From SHVO01 sp964576515 (GTDB lineage Bacteria > Pseudomonadota > Alphaproteobacteria > Rhodospirillales > Rhodospirillaceae): a stretch of DNA of 64,000 bases. A program made the translations under genes and the position numbers. The DNA lies in contig CAZNUW010000014.1 in assembly GCA_964576515.1 (NCBI GenBank), positions 11,955 to 75,954 on the forward strand. Direction: 5' to 3'. This document shows, piece after piece, positions 8,512 through 17,126 of the stretch (positions are counted from its first letter, which is position 1; each line of letters begins with the position of its first letter). The notes beneath the pieces are model-generated. The model worked only from the letters and a program-made list of their open reading frames with translations, did not search any database and had not been told where the DNA came from.

Positions 8512-9056
8512 TCGCAGCACCGCCACGCGTTTTGACGATCGGGGGACAACCCGGGCTGGATCCCACCAAGGGCGTCGATGCGGAGCGGGGTTTCCGTAAC
8601 GCGCTTGGCCAGTTCGCGACCGGTGTCACGGTGATGACCGCAATCTCGGCATCCGGCGAGCGGTTAGGGATCACGGTCACGTCATTCAATTCGTTGTCGC
8701 TGGACCCACCGCTCATCCTGTGGAGCCTCGGCCGCGATGGCGGCAGTTTTGCCTGCTTTCAAAAAGCGACGGCTTTCGCGGTGAACGTTTTGGCGGGCGA
8801 TCAGGAGCCGGTCGCCCAGCGTTTTGCGCGGGTCGGCATCCCTAAGTTCGAGGGGGTCGCGACCTACGATGGTCTCGATGATGTCCCGTTGATCGAAGGC
8901 TGCGTCGGGTACTTTGAGTGCCTGGTGGAGGCGCGGTATCCCGGCGGCGATCACGACATTGTCGTCGGGCGCGTCCGGCGTCTGTTCAATCTCGGCGGAG
9001 CGCCGTTGTTGTTCCACAAAGGCGTTTTGCGGGCGTTGGAAGCGCCGGCGCGCTAA
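8508..9056 (+). CDS. Flavin reductase-like FMN-binding protein
   Basis: 182 residues of the flavin reductase-like (DIM6/NTAB) family. Recognised from FRNALGQFATGVTVMTA near the N-terminus, GITVTSFNSLSLDPPLILWS (the FMN-binding strand-loop) and the C-terminal HDIVVGRV...PLLFHKG. Such proteins reduce FMN/FAD with NAD(P)H, often for a two-component monooxygenase. No oxygenase gene is adjacent, so the partner is unknown. The GTG at 8508 overlaps the permease stop by 4 nt (GTGA); a TTG at 8532 is an alternative. Confidence 0.82.
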   Translation: MIAAPPRVLTIGGQPGLDPTKGVDAERGFRNALGQFATGVTVMTAISASGERLGITVTSFNSLSLDPPLILWSLGRDGGSFACFQKATAFAVNVLAGDQEPVAQRFARVGIPKFEGVATYDGLDDVPLIEGCVGYFECLVEARYPGGDHDIVVGRVRRLFNLGGAPLLFHKGVLRALEAPAR

Positions 9057-10861
9057 TCCGCTTTCTTTCGCCAGCGAACGAGTTTCATGAGGATGGCGCC
9101 CAAGCCCGAAGGCGTCAGATCGCGTTTGTGGACGTCGGCGAGAACGTCCAATTGCAGGCCGGCGCGGATTACCCGGTCGTCGTCCACTTCGCGTGCGACG
9201 ATCTCAGCCGTGCCGAGGTGCAGGTGGTCGCCGACATCCGGCTTGCCGTCGAAGCGCAAGCCGAAGAAGTCGGCGATGCTCAGGTTGGCATGCGCGGGAT
9301 CCACCACGAGTCCGTAGAAACTCGCCACATCCTTCAAAAGAACGTCGCCGGTGAAGGCGAATTCTCCAAAGAACGGTTCGTTGGCGGACAGAAGCTCGGC
9401 GTGGGCCGCGAATAGTTGGTCCAGCCGGCTCACCCGATCAGGCGGCGCAAGGAAATAGGCGTAATCCTTCGCCTGGAGAGGGCCGGCGTCCTTGGCCTCG
9501 ATGATGTTCTGGTCGCGGATCACGAAAGCCGTGCGCGCCCATTTGGGGACGACCGCGCCGTTCATGACCGCGCTTTGCGCCGACACGGGATATCCGACCA
9601 TCTCCAGGGCCAACTGACCGGGCAGGTCGATCTCCGAGCGGTGAACCGACGCCGTGGTGCGCGGAAGCGTCAACCCCAGCTTTTGCGCGGTCCACGTCAG
9701 TGTCCATCCCTGGAGAAGCAGCGAGATCAGGACGATGACGAAAGCAACATTGAAGAACACGTCGGCATGTTCCACGCCGGCGAGTGTAGGGATCGCGGCA
9801 AGGAAGATGCTGACGGCGCCGCGCAAACCCACCCAGGATGCAAACAGTTTCTCGCGGACCGAAAAGCGGCACCCCATGAGACAGAGCCAGACCGAGACCG
9901 GGCGCGCCACGAACAGCAAGAATGCGGCCACCGCCGTCGCGGGCAGCACATAGCTCAGAAGGTCTGTCGGCGTGATTAGCAGCCCCAGCACCAGGAACAT
10001 CACGATCTGGCTGAGCCAGGTGGCGGCGTCGTTCACCGTCACGATGCTGGCGGACGCGCGGAGCGGCCGGTTTCCGAGAATCAATCCCGTCAAATAGACT
10101 GCGAGGAACCCGCTGCCGGAGAGCACCGACGTCAGGGCGTAGATCATGACAGCTGCCGCGATCACCAAAAGCGGATGAAGCCCGCCGGGCAGGTTGATCC
10201 GGTTCAGCGCAATGGACGCCGCGTAACCGCCCAGCACGCCCACGACCGCGCCGATCACGGCGTGGCTGACCAAAAGGCCGATCAATGCGACGGGCTCGAG
10301 ACTGATACCTTCTTGCTGCAACGATATGATCTGCACCAAGACGATGGTCAGGAAGAGGGCGACCGGATCGTTGGTGGCGGATTCCATTTCGATGGTTGCT
10401 CCGATCCGCTGGCGGATCTGGACGCCGCCGGCATGGATCAGGAAGAACACGGCCGCGGCGTCGGTCGACGCAATCACGGTCCCTAGAAGGAACCCATGGA
10501 TCAGCGGGATATCGAGGATGAGGGATGCGACGAGGCCGGTCAGCGCTGCGGTGACGACGACGCCAATTGTCGCCAGTAGGAGGGCGGGGCGCACGGCGCC
10601 CCGCAAGTGACTGATTTTGGTGCGTAATCCTCCGTCGAACAGGATGACGGCGAGCGCGAGCGATCCGATGGCATAGGTCAGCTGGTAGTCATCGAAGGCG
10701 ATGCCGCCCGGCCCGTCCTCGCCGGCCAGCATCCCGATGACAAGGAAGACGAGCAACAACGGCGCTCCGAACCGCTGCGCGACCAGGCTGGAAAGAATCC
10801 CCAGCAGCACCAGCACAGACCCGAAGAGCAGGATCGTATTAGCGGTATCGATTGTTTCCAT
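9053..10861 (-). CDS. nhaP2: Potassium/proton antiporter, NhaP2/CvrA type (CPA1)
   Basis: 602 residues. The N-terminal part, about 390 residues, is a CPA1 cation/proton exchanger with roughly 12 helices; ATNDPVALFLT is the signature with the ion-binding acidic residue. It is followed by an RCK_C-like domain (about 415-485) and a CorC/HlyC-like domain (about 510-595, from FAFTGDVLLKDVASFYGL). This three-part layout is that of NhaP2, which expels K+ (and NH4+) in exchange for H+ and is gated by cytosolic ligands. The stop overlaps the convergent flavin reductase stop region by 4 bp. Confidence 0.92.
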   Translation of the reverse strand: METIDTANTILLFGSVLVLLGILSSLVAQRFGAPLLLVFLVIGMLAGEDGPGGIAFDDYQLTYAIGSLALAVILFDGGLRTKISHLRGAVRPALLLATIGVVVTAALTGLVASLILDIPLIHGFLLGTVIASTDAAAVFFLIHAGGVQIRQRIGATIEMESATNDPVALFLTIVLVQIISLQQEGISLEPVALIGLLVSHAVIGAVVGVLGGYAASIALNRINLPGGLHPLLVIAAAVMIYALTSVLSGSGFLAVYLTGLILGNRPLRASASIVTVNDAATWLSQIVMFLVLGLLITPTDLLSYVLPATAVAAFLLFVARPVSVWLCLMGCRFSVREKLFASWVGLRGAVSIFLAAIPTLAGVEHADVFFNVAFVIVLISLLLQGWTLTWTAQKLGLTLPRTTASVHRSEIDLPGQLALEMVGYPVSAQSAVMNGAVVPKWARTAFVIRDQNIIEAKDAGPLQAKDYAYFLAPPDRVSRLDQLFAAHAELLSANEPFFGEFAFTGDVLLKDVASFYGLVVDPAHANLSIADFFGLRFDGKPDVGDHLHLGTAEIVAREVDDDRVIRAGLQLDVLADVHKRDLTPSGLGAILMKLVRWRKKAD

Positions 10862-10887
10862 GGCCGCGGCCGATCCCCGATGCGCTC

Positions 10888-11589
10888 CTAACCGAGCGCG
10901 CTCTTGAACAGCGCCAGTGTCCGGCTATGCGCGAGCGTGCAGGCTTCGGCATTGAAGTGGTTGGGGTCGTGGGCGCGGCAAAAGGCATGCGGCATCCCGG
11001 GGTAGACGTGGATCGCGACCTTTGCGTTGGTTTTGGCGCTCGCCGAGATCGCCGCGATGGCGTCCTCGGGAATGTAGGAGTCGTTTCCAGCCAAATGCAG
11101 CACCGTCGGCGCCTTGATTCGGGACATTTCGCCCAGCTTCGTGTTGACGCCGCCGCCGTAGTAGCTGGCGCAGGCATCCGTGTCGGTCCGCGCGGCCGTC
11201 AGGAAGGACAAAAGGCCGCCGAGACAGAAACCCAGATTGCCGACCTTGCCGGTGCATCCCGGCAAGCGGCGCAATGTGTCGATTGCGGCCTGGATATCCT
11301 CGACCCCCTTATCGACGTCAAACTTCTGGTAGTAGCCGAACCCTTCCTGGAGTTGGCTCCCGATGGTCGGGTCGAGTTGCACCCCTGGTTTCATACGCCA
11401 GAACAGGTCCGGGGCCAGCGCGACATACCCTTGTGCCGCATACCAATCTGTCACCTCACGAATCCATGGATTGATCCCGAAAATCTCCTGGATGATCACG
11501 ACGCCGGGGCCCGCGCCGGAGCTGGGCATCGACAAGTAGCCCATGAAATCGCCGTCCTTGGCTTTGACCGTGATTTCCGTCCCGCTCAT
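10888..11589 (-). CDS. Dienelactone hydrolase family protein
   Basis: 233 residues, alpha/beta hydrolase. The nucleophile elbow is GFCLGG (Cys), the acid lies in GNDSYIPED and the His in YPGMPHAF, giving the Cys-Asp-His triad of dienelactone hydrolases, together with GVVIIQEIFGINPW, a family hallmark. It would hydrolyse a lactone or ester in the cytosol; the native substrate is unknown because no aromatic ring-cleavage genes are nearby. The ATG at 11589 follows GAGGAGG, so this start is preferred over an upstream in-frame extension. Confidence 0.9.
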   Translation of the reverse strand: MSGTEITVKAKDGDFMGYLSMPSSGAGPGVVIIQEIFGINPWIREVTDWYAAQGYVALAPDLFWRMKPGVQLDPTIGSQLQEGFGYYQKFDVDKGVEDIQAAIDTLRRLPGCTGKVGNLGFCLGGLLSFLTAARTDTDACASYYGGGVNTKLGEMSRIKAPTVLHLAGNDSYIPEDAIAAISASAKTNAKVAIHVYPGMPHAFCRAHDPNHFNAEACTLAHSRTLALFKSALG

Positions 11590-11756
11590 GAACCCCTCCT
11601 CAAGACCTTCGCACCATGCATTCGTCTTCTGTCTTATGAAAATTCGGCGCTTGAAGCCAGGGAAAGGACAATGTGCGGCGCGCCCCGGCGTGGAGACACA
11701 CAACCCGAAATAATCTAATGTTCCCGGAGATTGAGAGCCGAGGGATCGCCGCGCTT

Positions 11757-12392
11757 ATGACACACGACAAAACCGACCGCCGGACACCGGACCGCCTGAT
11801 TGTCGGCATCAGCGGCGCGTCCGGCGTGATCTATGGAATCCGGCTTCTGGAAACGCTCCGCAGGACGGGGCTCGAGATTCATCTCGTAATGTCGAAGACC
11901 GCGGAGGTGACCCTCGCGCATGAGACCGATTTTAAAGTCGGAGACGTCAAAGCGCTGGCCGACGTCGTTCACGCCAATGCCGATCTCGGCGCGGCGATCT
12001 CGTCGGGGTCTTTCACCACGCGCGGTATGATCGTCGCGCCGTGTTCGATCCGGACGGCCTCGGAAATCGCCTGTGGGGTCACGTCCACGCTGATGTCGCG
12101 GGCCGCGGATGTGGTGCTGAAGGACAGGCGCCGCCTTGTCCTGATGGTGCGCGAGAGCCCCCTTCATACCGGCCACTTACGTACGCTGACGCAGCTTTCG
12201 GAGATTGGGGCGATTATCGCGCCGCCGCTGCCCGCCTTCTACGCGCGTCCGGAAACGGTCGACGATATCGTTGATCATTCCGTCGGGCGTGTTCTGGATC
12301 TTTTTGACATAGACGCCGGGTTAGTCAAACGGTGGCGCGAACCTGAGGCGGCCGCGCGTGCGCCGCGGCGTCGGCCGCCACGGAAGCGTTAA
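11757..12392 (+). CDS. ubiX: Flavin prenyltransferase UbiX
   Basis: 211 residues. The N-terminal IVGISGASGVIYGIRLLETL binds FMN, MIVAPCSIRTASEIACG is the conserved central motif, and RRLVLMVRESPLHTGHL contains the conserved Arg/Glu patch. UbiX attaches a dimethylallyl group to FMN to make prenyl-FMN, the cofactor of UbiD decarboxylases in ubiquinone biosynthesis. No ubiD is in the window. The ATG at 11757 is chosen because homology begins soon after; the frame is open 28 codons upstream. Two bases separate it from the next gene, which is probably cotranscribed. Confidence 0.92.
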   Translation: MTHDKTDRRTPDRLIVGISGASGVIYGIRLLETLRRTGLEIHLVMSKTAEVTLAHETDFKVGDVKALADVVHANADLGAAISSGSFTTRGMIVAPCSIRTASEIACGVTSTLMSRAADVVLKDRRRLVLMVRESPLHTGHLRTLTQLSEIGAIIAPPLPAFYARPETVDDIVDHSVGRVLDLFDIDAGLVKRWREPEAAARAPRRRPPRKR

Positions 12393-12394
12393 GC

Positions 12395-12952
12395 ATGCCG
12401 TCCGTCGTCGATGCGGTGGTGAAGGCAAATCCCCTGTGGGATTTTGCATCCTGGGCCTACAAGCGCGAGGGCGTGGAGAAGGCGTGCCTCGCCCTTCAGA
12501 ACCGTCTCAATGCCGACGTCAACATCGTCCTGTTTTGCATCTGGCTTTCTCATCGCGGCGCGGGGACAGCCAATCTCGCGAACTATCTCGGCTCGGCGCT
12601 GAAGATCTCGCGCGATTGGCAGCGAGGCTTCGTCGAGCCGATCCGAACGGTTCGCCGGAACCTGAAGGACGCGCTGGAGGCCGGCGCATTGGGCGGACCC
12701 GAGCGCGAAGCGGCCGACGCGGTGCGGGCGCAGATCAAGCAGTGTGAACTGGACCTCGAGCATCTGCAGACCCTTGCGCTCTATAGCCTGGTGACCACCG
12801 GCGACGACCGCGGAATGGCCCGTTCGCCGGCCGAGCAAAAGGACGATGCCCTCAATAACCTGACGGTCTACTTCGCCGCGTCGGGCATTAAGCTGGATCC
12901 CTTGGCCCAGATCCACGTCATGCGGATCCTGACCGCTATTTTCGGCAACTAA
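12395..12952 (+). CDS. TIGR02444/DUF2390 family protein
   Basis: 185 residues. Recognised as the TIGR02444 family from the N-terminal NPLWDFASWAYKREGVEKAC and DVNIVLFCIWLSHRG, followed by a helical region with WQRGFVEPIRTVRRNLK. Members are found in proteobacteria, often near ubiquinone or tRNA genes, and their function is unknown. No signal peptide or membrane helix. It starts 2 bp after the ubiX stop codon and is followed by a rho-independent terminator at 13173, so ubiX and this gene form a short operon. Confidence 0.8.
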   Translation: MPSVVDAVVKANPLWDFASWAYKREGVEKACLALQNRLNADVNIVLFCIWLSHRGAGTANLANYLGSALKISRDWQRGFVEPIRTVRRNLKDALEAGALGGPEREAADAVRAQIKQCELDLEHLQTLALYSLVTTGDDRGMARSPAEQKDDALNNLTVYFAASGIKLDPLAQIHVMRILTAIFGN

Positions 12953-13119
12953 AGCCTGTAAGACGCGGTCGGCGGTAGGCCCAGTTTTTGGGGCTCGGCC
13001 GGGCTAGGCCTACGAGATATTGGGTCAAAAGGAAAATCAGCCATCGGACCCATAAAATTCACGGCCGCCCGTCTTGGCCAGGTCGACCATTTATGGTGAA
13101 CTTGCGTTCAACAGGTGCC

Positions 13120-13149
13120 AAAAAAATGGGCGGTGCTTGCGCACCGCCC
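13120..13149 (-). terminator. Rho-independent terminator for phoH
   Basis: Read on the minus strand, a perfect 9-bp GC-rich stem (13128-13136 with 13141-13149, 4-nt loop) is followed, after one A, by seven T residues (A-run 13120-13126 on the plus strand). It lies about 60 bp beyond the phoH stop codon. Confidence 0.8.
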
Positions 13150-13172
13150 CAAGTTTCAGGGACGCACCTCTG

Positions 13173-13210
13173 AACCGCCCTCAATTCCCGTTGAGGGCGG
13201 TTTGTGTTTC
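13173..13210 (+). terminator. Rho-independent terminator for ubiX-TIGR02444 operon
   Basis: Twelve-base arms AACCGCCCTCAA (13173-13184) and TTGAGGGCGGTT (13191-13202) around a TTCCCG loop, followed by TGTGTTT. It sits about 220 bp after the TIGR02444 stop and immediately before the convergent phoH stop codon. Confidence 0.8.
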
Positions 13211-13944
13211 TACAGCGCCGCGAGCATGCACGCGACGAGCGGATGCCGGACGACATCCTGTTTCGATAAGCGCACGACGGCGATCTCGGGGATGGTGCTC
13301 AGACGCGTGGCGATATCGGCAAGGCCGGAGACGCCGGGCAACAGATCGCTTTGATCCGGGTCGCCCGTGATGACCATCGTCGAGTGCCAGCCTAATCTTG
13401 TGAGCAGCATCTTGATCTGACCGTACGTGCAGTTCTGTGCTTCGTCGATCACGACGAAGGCGTTGTTCAGGGTCCGACCTCGCATATACGCGATCGGCGC
13501 AATCTCAATGGTGCCATCGGAAATGTATTGACGCAACCTTTTGCCGCCGAGGCGGTCCGAAAGGGCATCATAGAGAGGCCTCAGGTAGGGGGCCATCTTC
13601 TCTTCCATCGTCCCGGGCAGGTAGCCCAGGGCCTCGCCGGCTTCGATCGCGGGGCGCGACAGCACGATACGATCGATGCGTGACTCCTCAAGCGCTTTCA
13701 CCGCTGCGGCAATAGCCAAGTATGTTTTTCCCGTGCCGGCCGGTCCAATCGCCAGCGTCAGCGCATTGTTTTCGATAGCCTCCATCAGCTGGCGCTGCGC
13801 ATCGCTGTGTGGCTTGACGTGACGGATGAAACTCTGGTCGCGACGTTCTTCGATCGGATCCCAACCCCCGGGGATCGCGTGCAGTTGGAAACTGTCGTTG
13901 TTCTCGTGGAAGTTCTTTTTTGTACGAGCTGACCGTTTGCCCAT
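13210..13944 (-). CDS. PhoH family ATPase
   Basis: 244 residues. Walker A is GPAGTGKTYLA, Walker B is FVVIDEAQNCTYGQIKMLLTR, and ITGDPDQSDL matches sensor I. This is the compact PhoH type, related to helicase superfamily 1 ATPase cores and implicated in RNA metabolism; a link to phosphate starvation is known in E. coli but not visible here. The ATG at 13944 is chosen because conserved sequence starts after it. The frame is open for another 118 codons upstream without family similarity. Terminated by the hairpin at 13120-13149. Confidence 0.88.
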   Translation of the reverse strand: MGKRSARTKKNFHENNDSFQLHAIPGGWDPIEERRDQSFIRHVKPHSDAQRQLMEAIENNALTLAIGPAGTGKTYLAIAAAVKALEESRIDRIVLSRPAIEAGEALGYLPGTMEEKMAPYLRPLYDALSDRLGGKRLRQYISDGTIEIAPIAYMRGRTLNNAFVVIDEAQNCTYGQIKMLLTRLGWHSTMVITGDPDQSDLLPGVSGLADIATRLSTIPEIAVVRLSKQDVVRHPLVACMLAAL

Positions 13945-14389
13945 CTGGATCTTTTGCTCCTGAATGGTGAACTTACTCCCGTGCGGGCGGATGCCGCGCA
14001 CAAGGTCGTCGCGTCTCTTTTCGGCGCCTCCTTCGCTTGGAAAGTTGGGTACGGAAATGGATGCGTCCGCGCGCGCGAAGGGCGCGTCGGCGGCGTTCAA
14101 AAAAGCAGGTGGATGGTGGTCGCCGAAAGCGCGCAAAGCGACGGCTTCGGCATGATCGAGGCCTAGGTCGACATTCGTGTCGTAATCTTGAGTTCGCGCC
14201 GTCTGCATGAGCGGTTGGCGGAAGTCCCCTATGACTTCGGGAATTATACAAAAATTGCGCGAACTGTCACCCGATTTTGTATGTATCTCTTGTGACACCC
14301 CAAGATGTCGCGATGATGAGGCTTGGTCCGGGTAGGACCTGGCCTCTGGCTGTGGATAAGATTGCGTGCCGCCAACGACGGATTCTCGA
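13945..14389. other. Intergenic region between phoH and the XdhC operon
   Basis: About 445 bp between divergent genes. The phoH frame remains open through most of it (to 14298), but the conceptual peptide resembles no PhoH N-terminus. The part from about 14225 to 14330 is lower in GC (for example GGGAATTATACAAAAATTGC) and is the best candidate for promoters of both directions. No RNA gene or clear hairpin was recognised. Confidence 0.4.
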
Positions 14390-14725
14390 ATGACCTCTCG
14401 GCCCTCGGCTCACGATGACCCCCTGAACGACCTCGCGCGGTGGGCCGCCCAGGGGCAGAAAGTCGCGCTTGCGACCGTGGTCGCGACATGGGGATCCAGC
14501 CCGCGCCCGGTGGGCAGCCATATGGCGGTGAACGAGAAGGGGGAGTTCACCGGTTCGGTCTCCGGCGGCTGCATTGAAGGCGCCGTGATCGAGGCCGCGA
14601 TTGAAACGCTTGCATCGGGCAAGGGATCGCTCCTCGACTTCGGTGTCTCGAACGAAATGGCCTGGGAGGTCGGTCTCGCCTGCGGCGGCCGCATCCAAGT
14701 CTTCGTCGAGCCGGTGACCGCATGA
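14390..14725 (+). CDS. XdhC/CoxI N-terminal domain protein
   Basis: 111 residues from the ATG at 14390 (a GTG at 14366 is possible). VALATVVATWGSSPRPVGSH and the GSVSGGCIEGAV motif mark the XdhC/CoxI N-terminal domain, which acts in molybdenum cofactor sulfuration and insertion into xanthine-dehydrogenase-type enzymes. In many bacteria this domain is fused to a Rossmann domain; here the Rossmann domain is the next gene, overlapping by 4 nt. No molybdenum hydroxylase structural gene is in the window, so the client is elsewhere. Confidence 0.87.
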   Translation: MTSRPSAHDDPLNDLARWAAQGQKVALATVVATWGSSPRPVGSHMAVNEKGEFTGSVSGGCIEGAVIEAAIETLASGKGSLLDFGVSNEMAWEVGLACGGRIQVFVEPVTA

Positions 14726-15411
14726 AAACTGATCTTCTGCGGACGCTTCAAGCATTGCGCACAGACAAACGTCCTTGCGCGACGGCGACACATATTCCTT
14801 CGGGGGCGTCGGCGCTGATTGCGGGGGATAAGCATACAGGAGAGCTCGCGTTGACCGGGGGGCAACTGAACATCGTGCGCAGCCGGATCGACGCGGATCA
14901 GTCGGGAATGATCGAAGGCGACATTTTCGTACGCGTTTATGCGCCGCCCTTGCGCATGATCGTGGTGGGTGCGGTCCATATCGCCGGCGTCCTCGCGCCG
15001 ATGGCGGTCATGGCGGGTTTCGACGTGACGATTGTCGATCCCCGCGAATCCTTCGCGCGGTCGGGTGCTGTCGCCGGCGTGACGTCCATTGTCGCGTGGC
15101 CGGACGAAGCCATGATGGACCTGCGACCCGATGGCAGGACCGCCGTTGTCACGCTCACGCACGATCCCAAGCTTGACGACCCGGCCTTGGCCGCGGCGCT
15201 GCGGTCGGACGCGTTCTATATTGGGGCGCTTGGCAGCCGCAAAACCCACGCTGCGCGGCTGGCGCGGCTTCAGGCGCTGGGATTCTCCGGCGCCGCCCTG
15301 GCGCGTATCAATGGCCCGGTGGGCTTGGACATCAACGCGCTCACGCCCGCCGAAATCGCCGTCTCGATCATTGCCCAGGTCGTCGCCACTCTGCGCGCCG
15401 AGGCTGCATGA
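14722..15411 (+). CDS. XdhC Rossmann-domain protein
   Basis: 229 residues. The C-terminal two thirds is an XdhC Rossmann domain: MIVVGAVHIAGVLAPMAVMA (nucleotide-binding loop), TIVDPRESFAR and the family signature FYIGALGSRKTHAARLARL. It likely binds the molybdenum cofactor with its XdhC N-domain partner and delivers it to a hydroxylase. Start ATGA overlaps the previous stop, and its own stop overlaps the next start by 4 nt, giving a tightly coupled three-gene operon. Confidence 0.87.
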   Translation: MKTDLLRTLQALRTDKRPCATATHIPSGASALIAGDKHTGELALTGGQLNIVRSRIDADQSGMIEGDIFVRVYAPPLRMIVVGAVHIAGVLAPMAVMAGFDVTIVDPRESFARSGAVAGVTSIVAWPDEAMMDLRPDGRTAVVTLTHDPKLDDPALAAALRSDAFYIGALGSRKTHAARLARLQALGFSGAALARINGPVGLDINALTPAEIAVSIIAQVVATLRAEAA

Positions 15412-17042
15412 AGTTCGGTGACTACCTCATCGAGGACGCGGTTGGGGTCATCCTGGCGCATACCGTCCGGGGCGCGGCGGTCCTGAAAAAGGGGCATGTT
15501 GTTTCGCACGCCGACGTGGGCATGCTGAAAACCAGTGGGATCGCCTCGGTGGTCGGCGCGCGCCTTGAGCAGGGCGATGTCGGGGAGGACGTCGCCGCCG
15601 CGGAAATCGCCGCGGTTCTGGCCGGATCGGATACTCACACGTCACCTGCGCACACGGGACGATGCAATCTCCTGGCCCAGGCGAACGGTGTGGTCATCGT
15701 CGACAAGGCGGCCGTCGACGCCGCCAACGGGATCGACGAAGCGGTGACAATCGCCACGTTGCCGGATCTCGCGATGGCGAGGACGAAGCAGATCGTGGCC
15801 ACGGTTAAAATCATTCCATTCGCGGTGACTGGGGACGTCCTCGCACGGGTCAAGAGCGCGCTGGGCCCCGCGCCCCTGCGCCTCGCGCCGTTTCGACCCA
15901 AGCGGGTTGCGATGATCTCGACCCTTCTTCCCGGTCTCAAATCTTCCGTTGTCGCATCCACCGAGAGTGTGGTGCGGGCGCGCATCGCGCAGATCGATGG
16001 CGTTGTCGTTCGCTCAACCCAGATTCCGCACGATGTCGGCGCGGTGGCGCAGGAGATTCGCGCCGCGCGGGATGCGCAAGCAAACCTGATCCTGCTGGTC
16101 GGCGCCTCGGCGACATCGGACCGCGGCGACGTCATTCCCGCGGCGATAAAAGCCGCTGGCGGTGAACTGGAGCATTTCGGGATGCCGGTTGATCCCGGCA
16201 ACCTGCTGGTGCTTGGACGTATGGGCGCCGCGCCCGTTGTTGTTTTGCCGGGGTGCGCGCGTTCTCCACGGCTCAATGGGGCCGATTGGGTCTTACAGCG
16301 GTTGGCGGCCGAAATTCCCGTGCGGCCGCGCGATATCATGGGGATGGGCGTAGGTGGACTCCTTGTGGATACGCCAAGCCGCCCATTGCCGCGCGCCGAT
16401 GCTGTCCATGAACCGCCGCAGGCCTCGTCGGCGAAGGTCGTTGCCATCGTTCTTGCGGCAGGCCAGTCGCGCCGCATGGGCGCGCGCAACAAGCTTCTTA
16501 TGGACGTCGAGGGGATTCCGCTCGTGCGCCGCACGGTGAGCGCAGCCCTGGCCGCGCCCGTGGCGGAGGTGATTGTGGTCACCGGCCATGAACCCGAGAG
16601 GGTGGAGAAGGCCCTCCATGGGCTTAACGTGCGCGTCGTCCACAACCCGCGGTACGCCGAGGGGCTTTCGACCTCCCTCAATGTCGGCGTCGGCGCCGTT
16701 CCGACCGATGCGTCGGGGGCGGTCATTTGTCTCGGCGATATGCCCGCGATTGTAACCGGCCACGTCGCTGGGCTGATCGCCGCGTTCGACCCCCAGGAAG
16801 GGCGCGAAATCGGCGTGCCGACCCACCACGGCAAGCGCGGGAACCCGATTCTTTGGGGGCGGCGCTTCTTCCAGGAGATGCGGGAGATCTCGGGGGACGT
16901 CGGCGCGCGTCATATGATCGGCGCCAATGAGTCCCTTGTTTACGAGGTCGAATTTGACGACACTGGCGTCCTGATTGATCTCGATACGCCGGGGCAGTGG
17001 GAAGACTTTTTGGCTTCGTCATCTTCACCGCGCAGTAGGTAA
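15408..17042 (+). CDS. MoeA-like molybdopterin-binding / MocA-like nucleotidyltransferase fusion
   Basis: 544 residues in two parts. Residues about 1-335 carry a molybdopterin-binding (MoCF) domain: ILLVGASATSDRGDVIPAAI and GMPVDPGNLLVLGRMGAAPVVVLPGCARSP. Residues about 345-540 form a nucleotidyltransferase: VVAIVLAAGQSRRMGARNKLL, with ICLGDMPAI containing the metal-binding Asp. The C-terminal part matches MocA/MobA-like cytidylyl- or guanylyltransferases, so the protein probably makes the dinucleotide form of Moco for hydroxylases. This fusion type occurs with XdhC genes in alphaproteobacteria. Its ATG overlaps the XdhC Rossmann stop codon. Confidence 0.87.
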   Translation: MKFGDYLIEDAVGVILAHTVRGAAVLKKGHVVSHADVGMLKTSGIASVVGARLEQGDVGEDVAAAEIAAVLAGSDTHTSPAHTGRCNLLAQANGVVIVDKAAVDAANGIDEAVTIATLPDLAMARTKQIVATVKIIPFAVTGDVLARVKSALGPAPLRLAPFRPKRVAMISTLLPGLKSSVVASTESVVRARIAQIDGVVVRSTQIPHDVGAVAQEIRAARDAQANLILLVGASATSDRGDVIPAAIKAAGGELEHFGMPVDPGNLLVLGRMGAAPVVVLPGCARSPRLNGADWVLQRLAAEIPVRPRDIMGMGVGGLLVDTPSRPLPRADAVHEPPQASSAKVVAIVLAAGQSRRMGARNKLLMDVEGIPLVRRTVSAALAAPVAEVIVVTGHEPERVEKALHGLNVRVVHNPRYAEGLSTSLNVGVGAVPTDASGAVICLGDMPAIVTGHVAGLIAAFDPQEGREIGVPTHHGKRGNPILWGRRFFQEMREISGDVGARHMIGANESLVYEVEFDDTGVLIDLDTPGQWEDFLASSSSPRSR

Positions 17043-17126
17043 GGTCGTCGTCCGGCGTGCTTTTAAGCACACGCGCTGATCACGGATCGGCGCGCCTTAG
17101 TCCGCGTCCTTGAAAGGGGAGGGACC

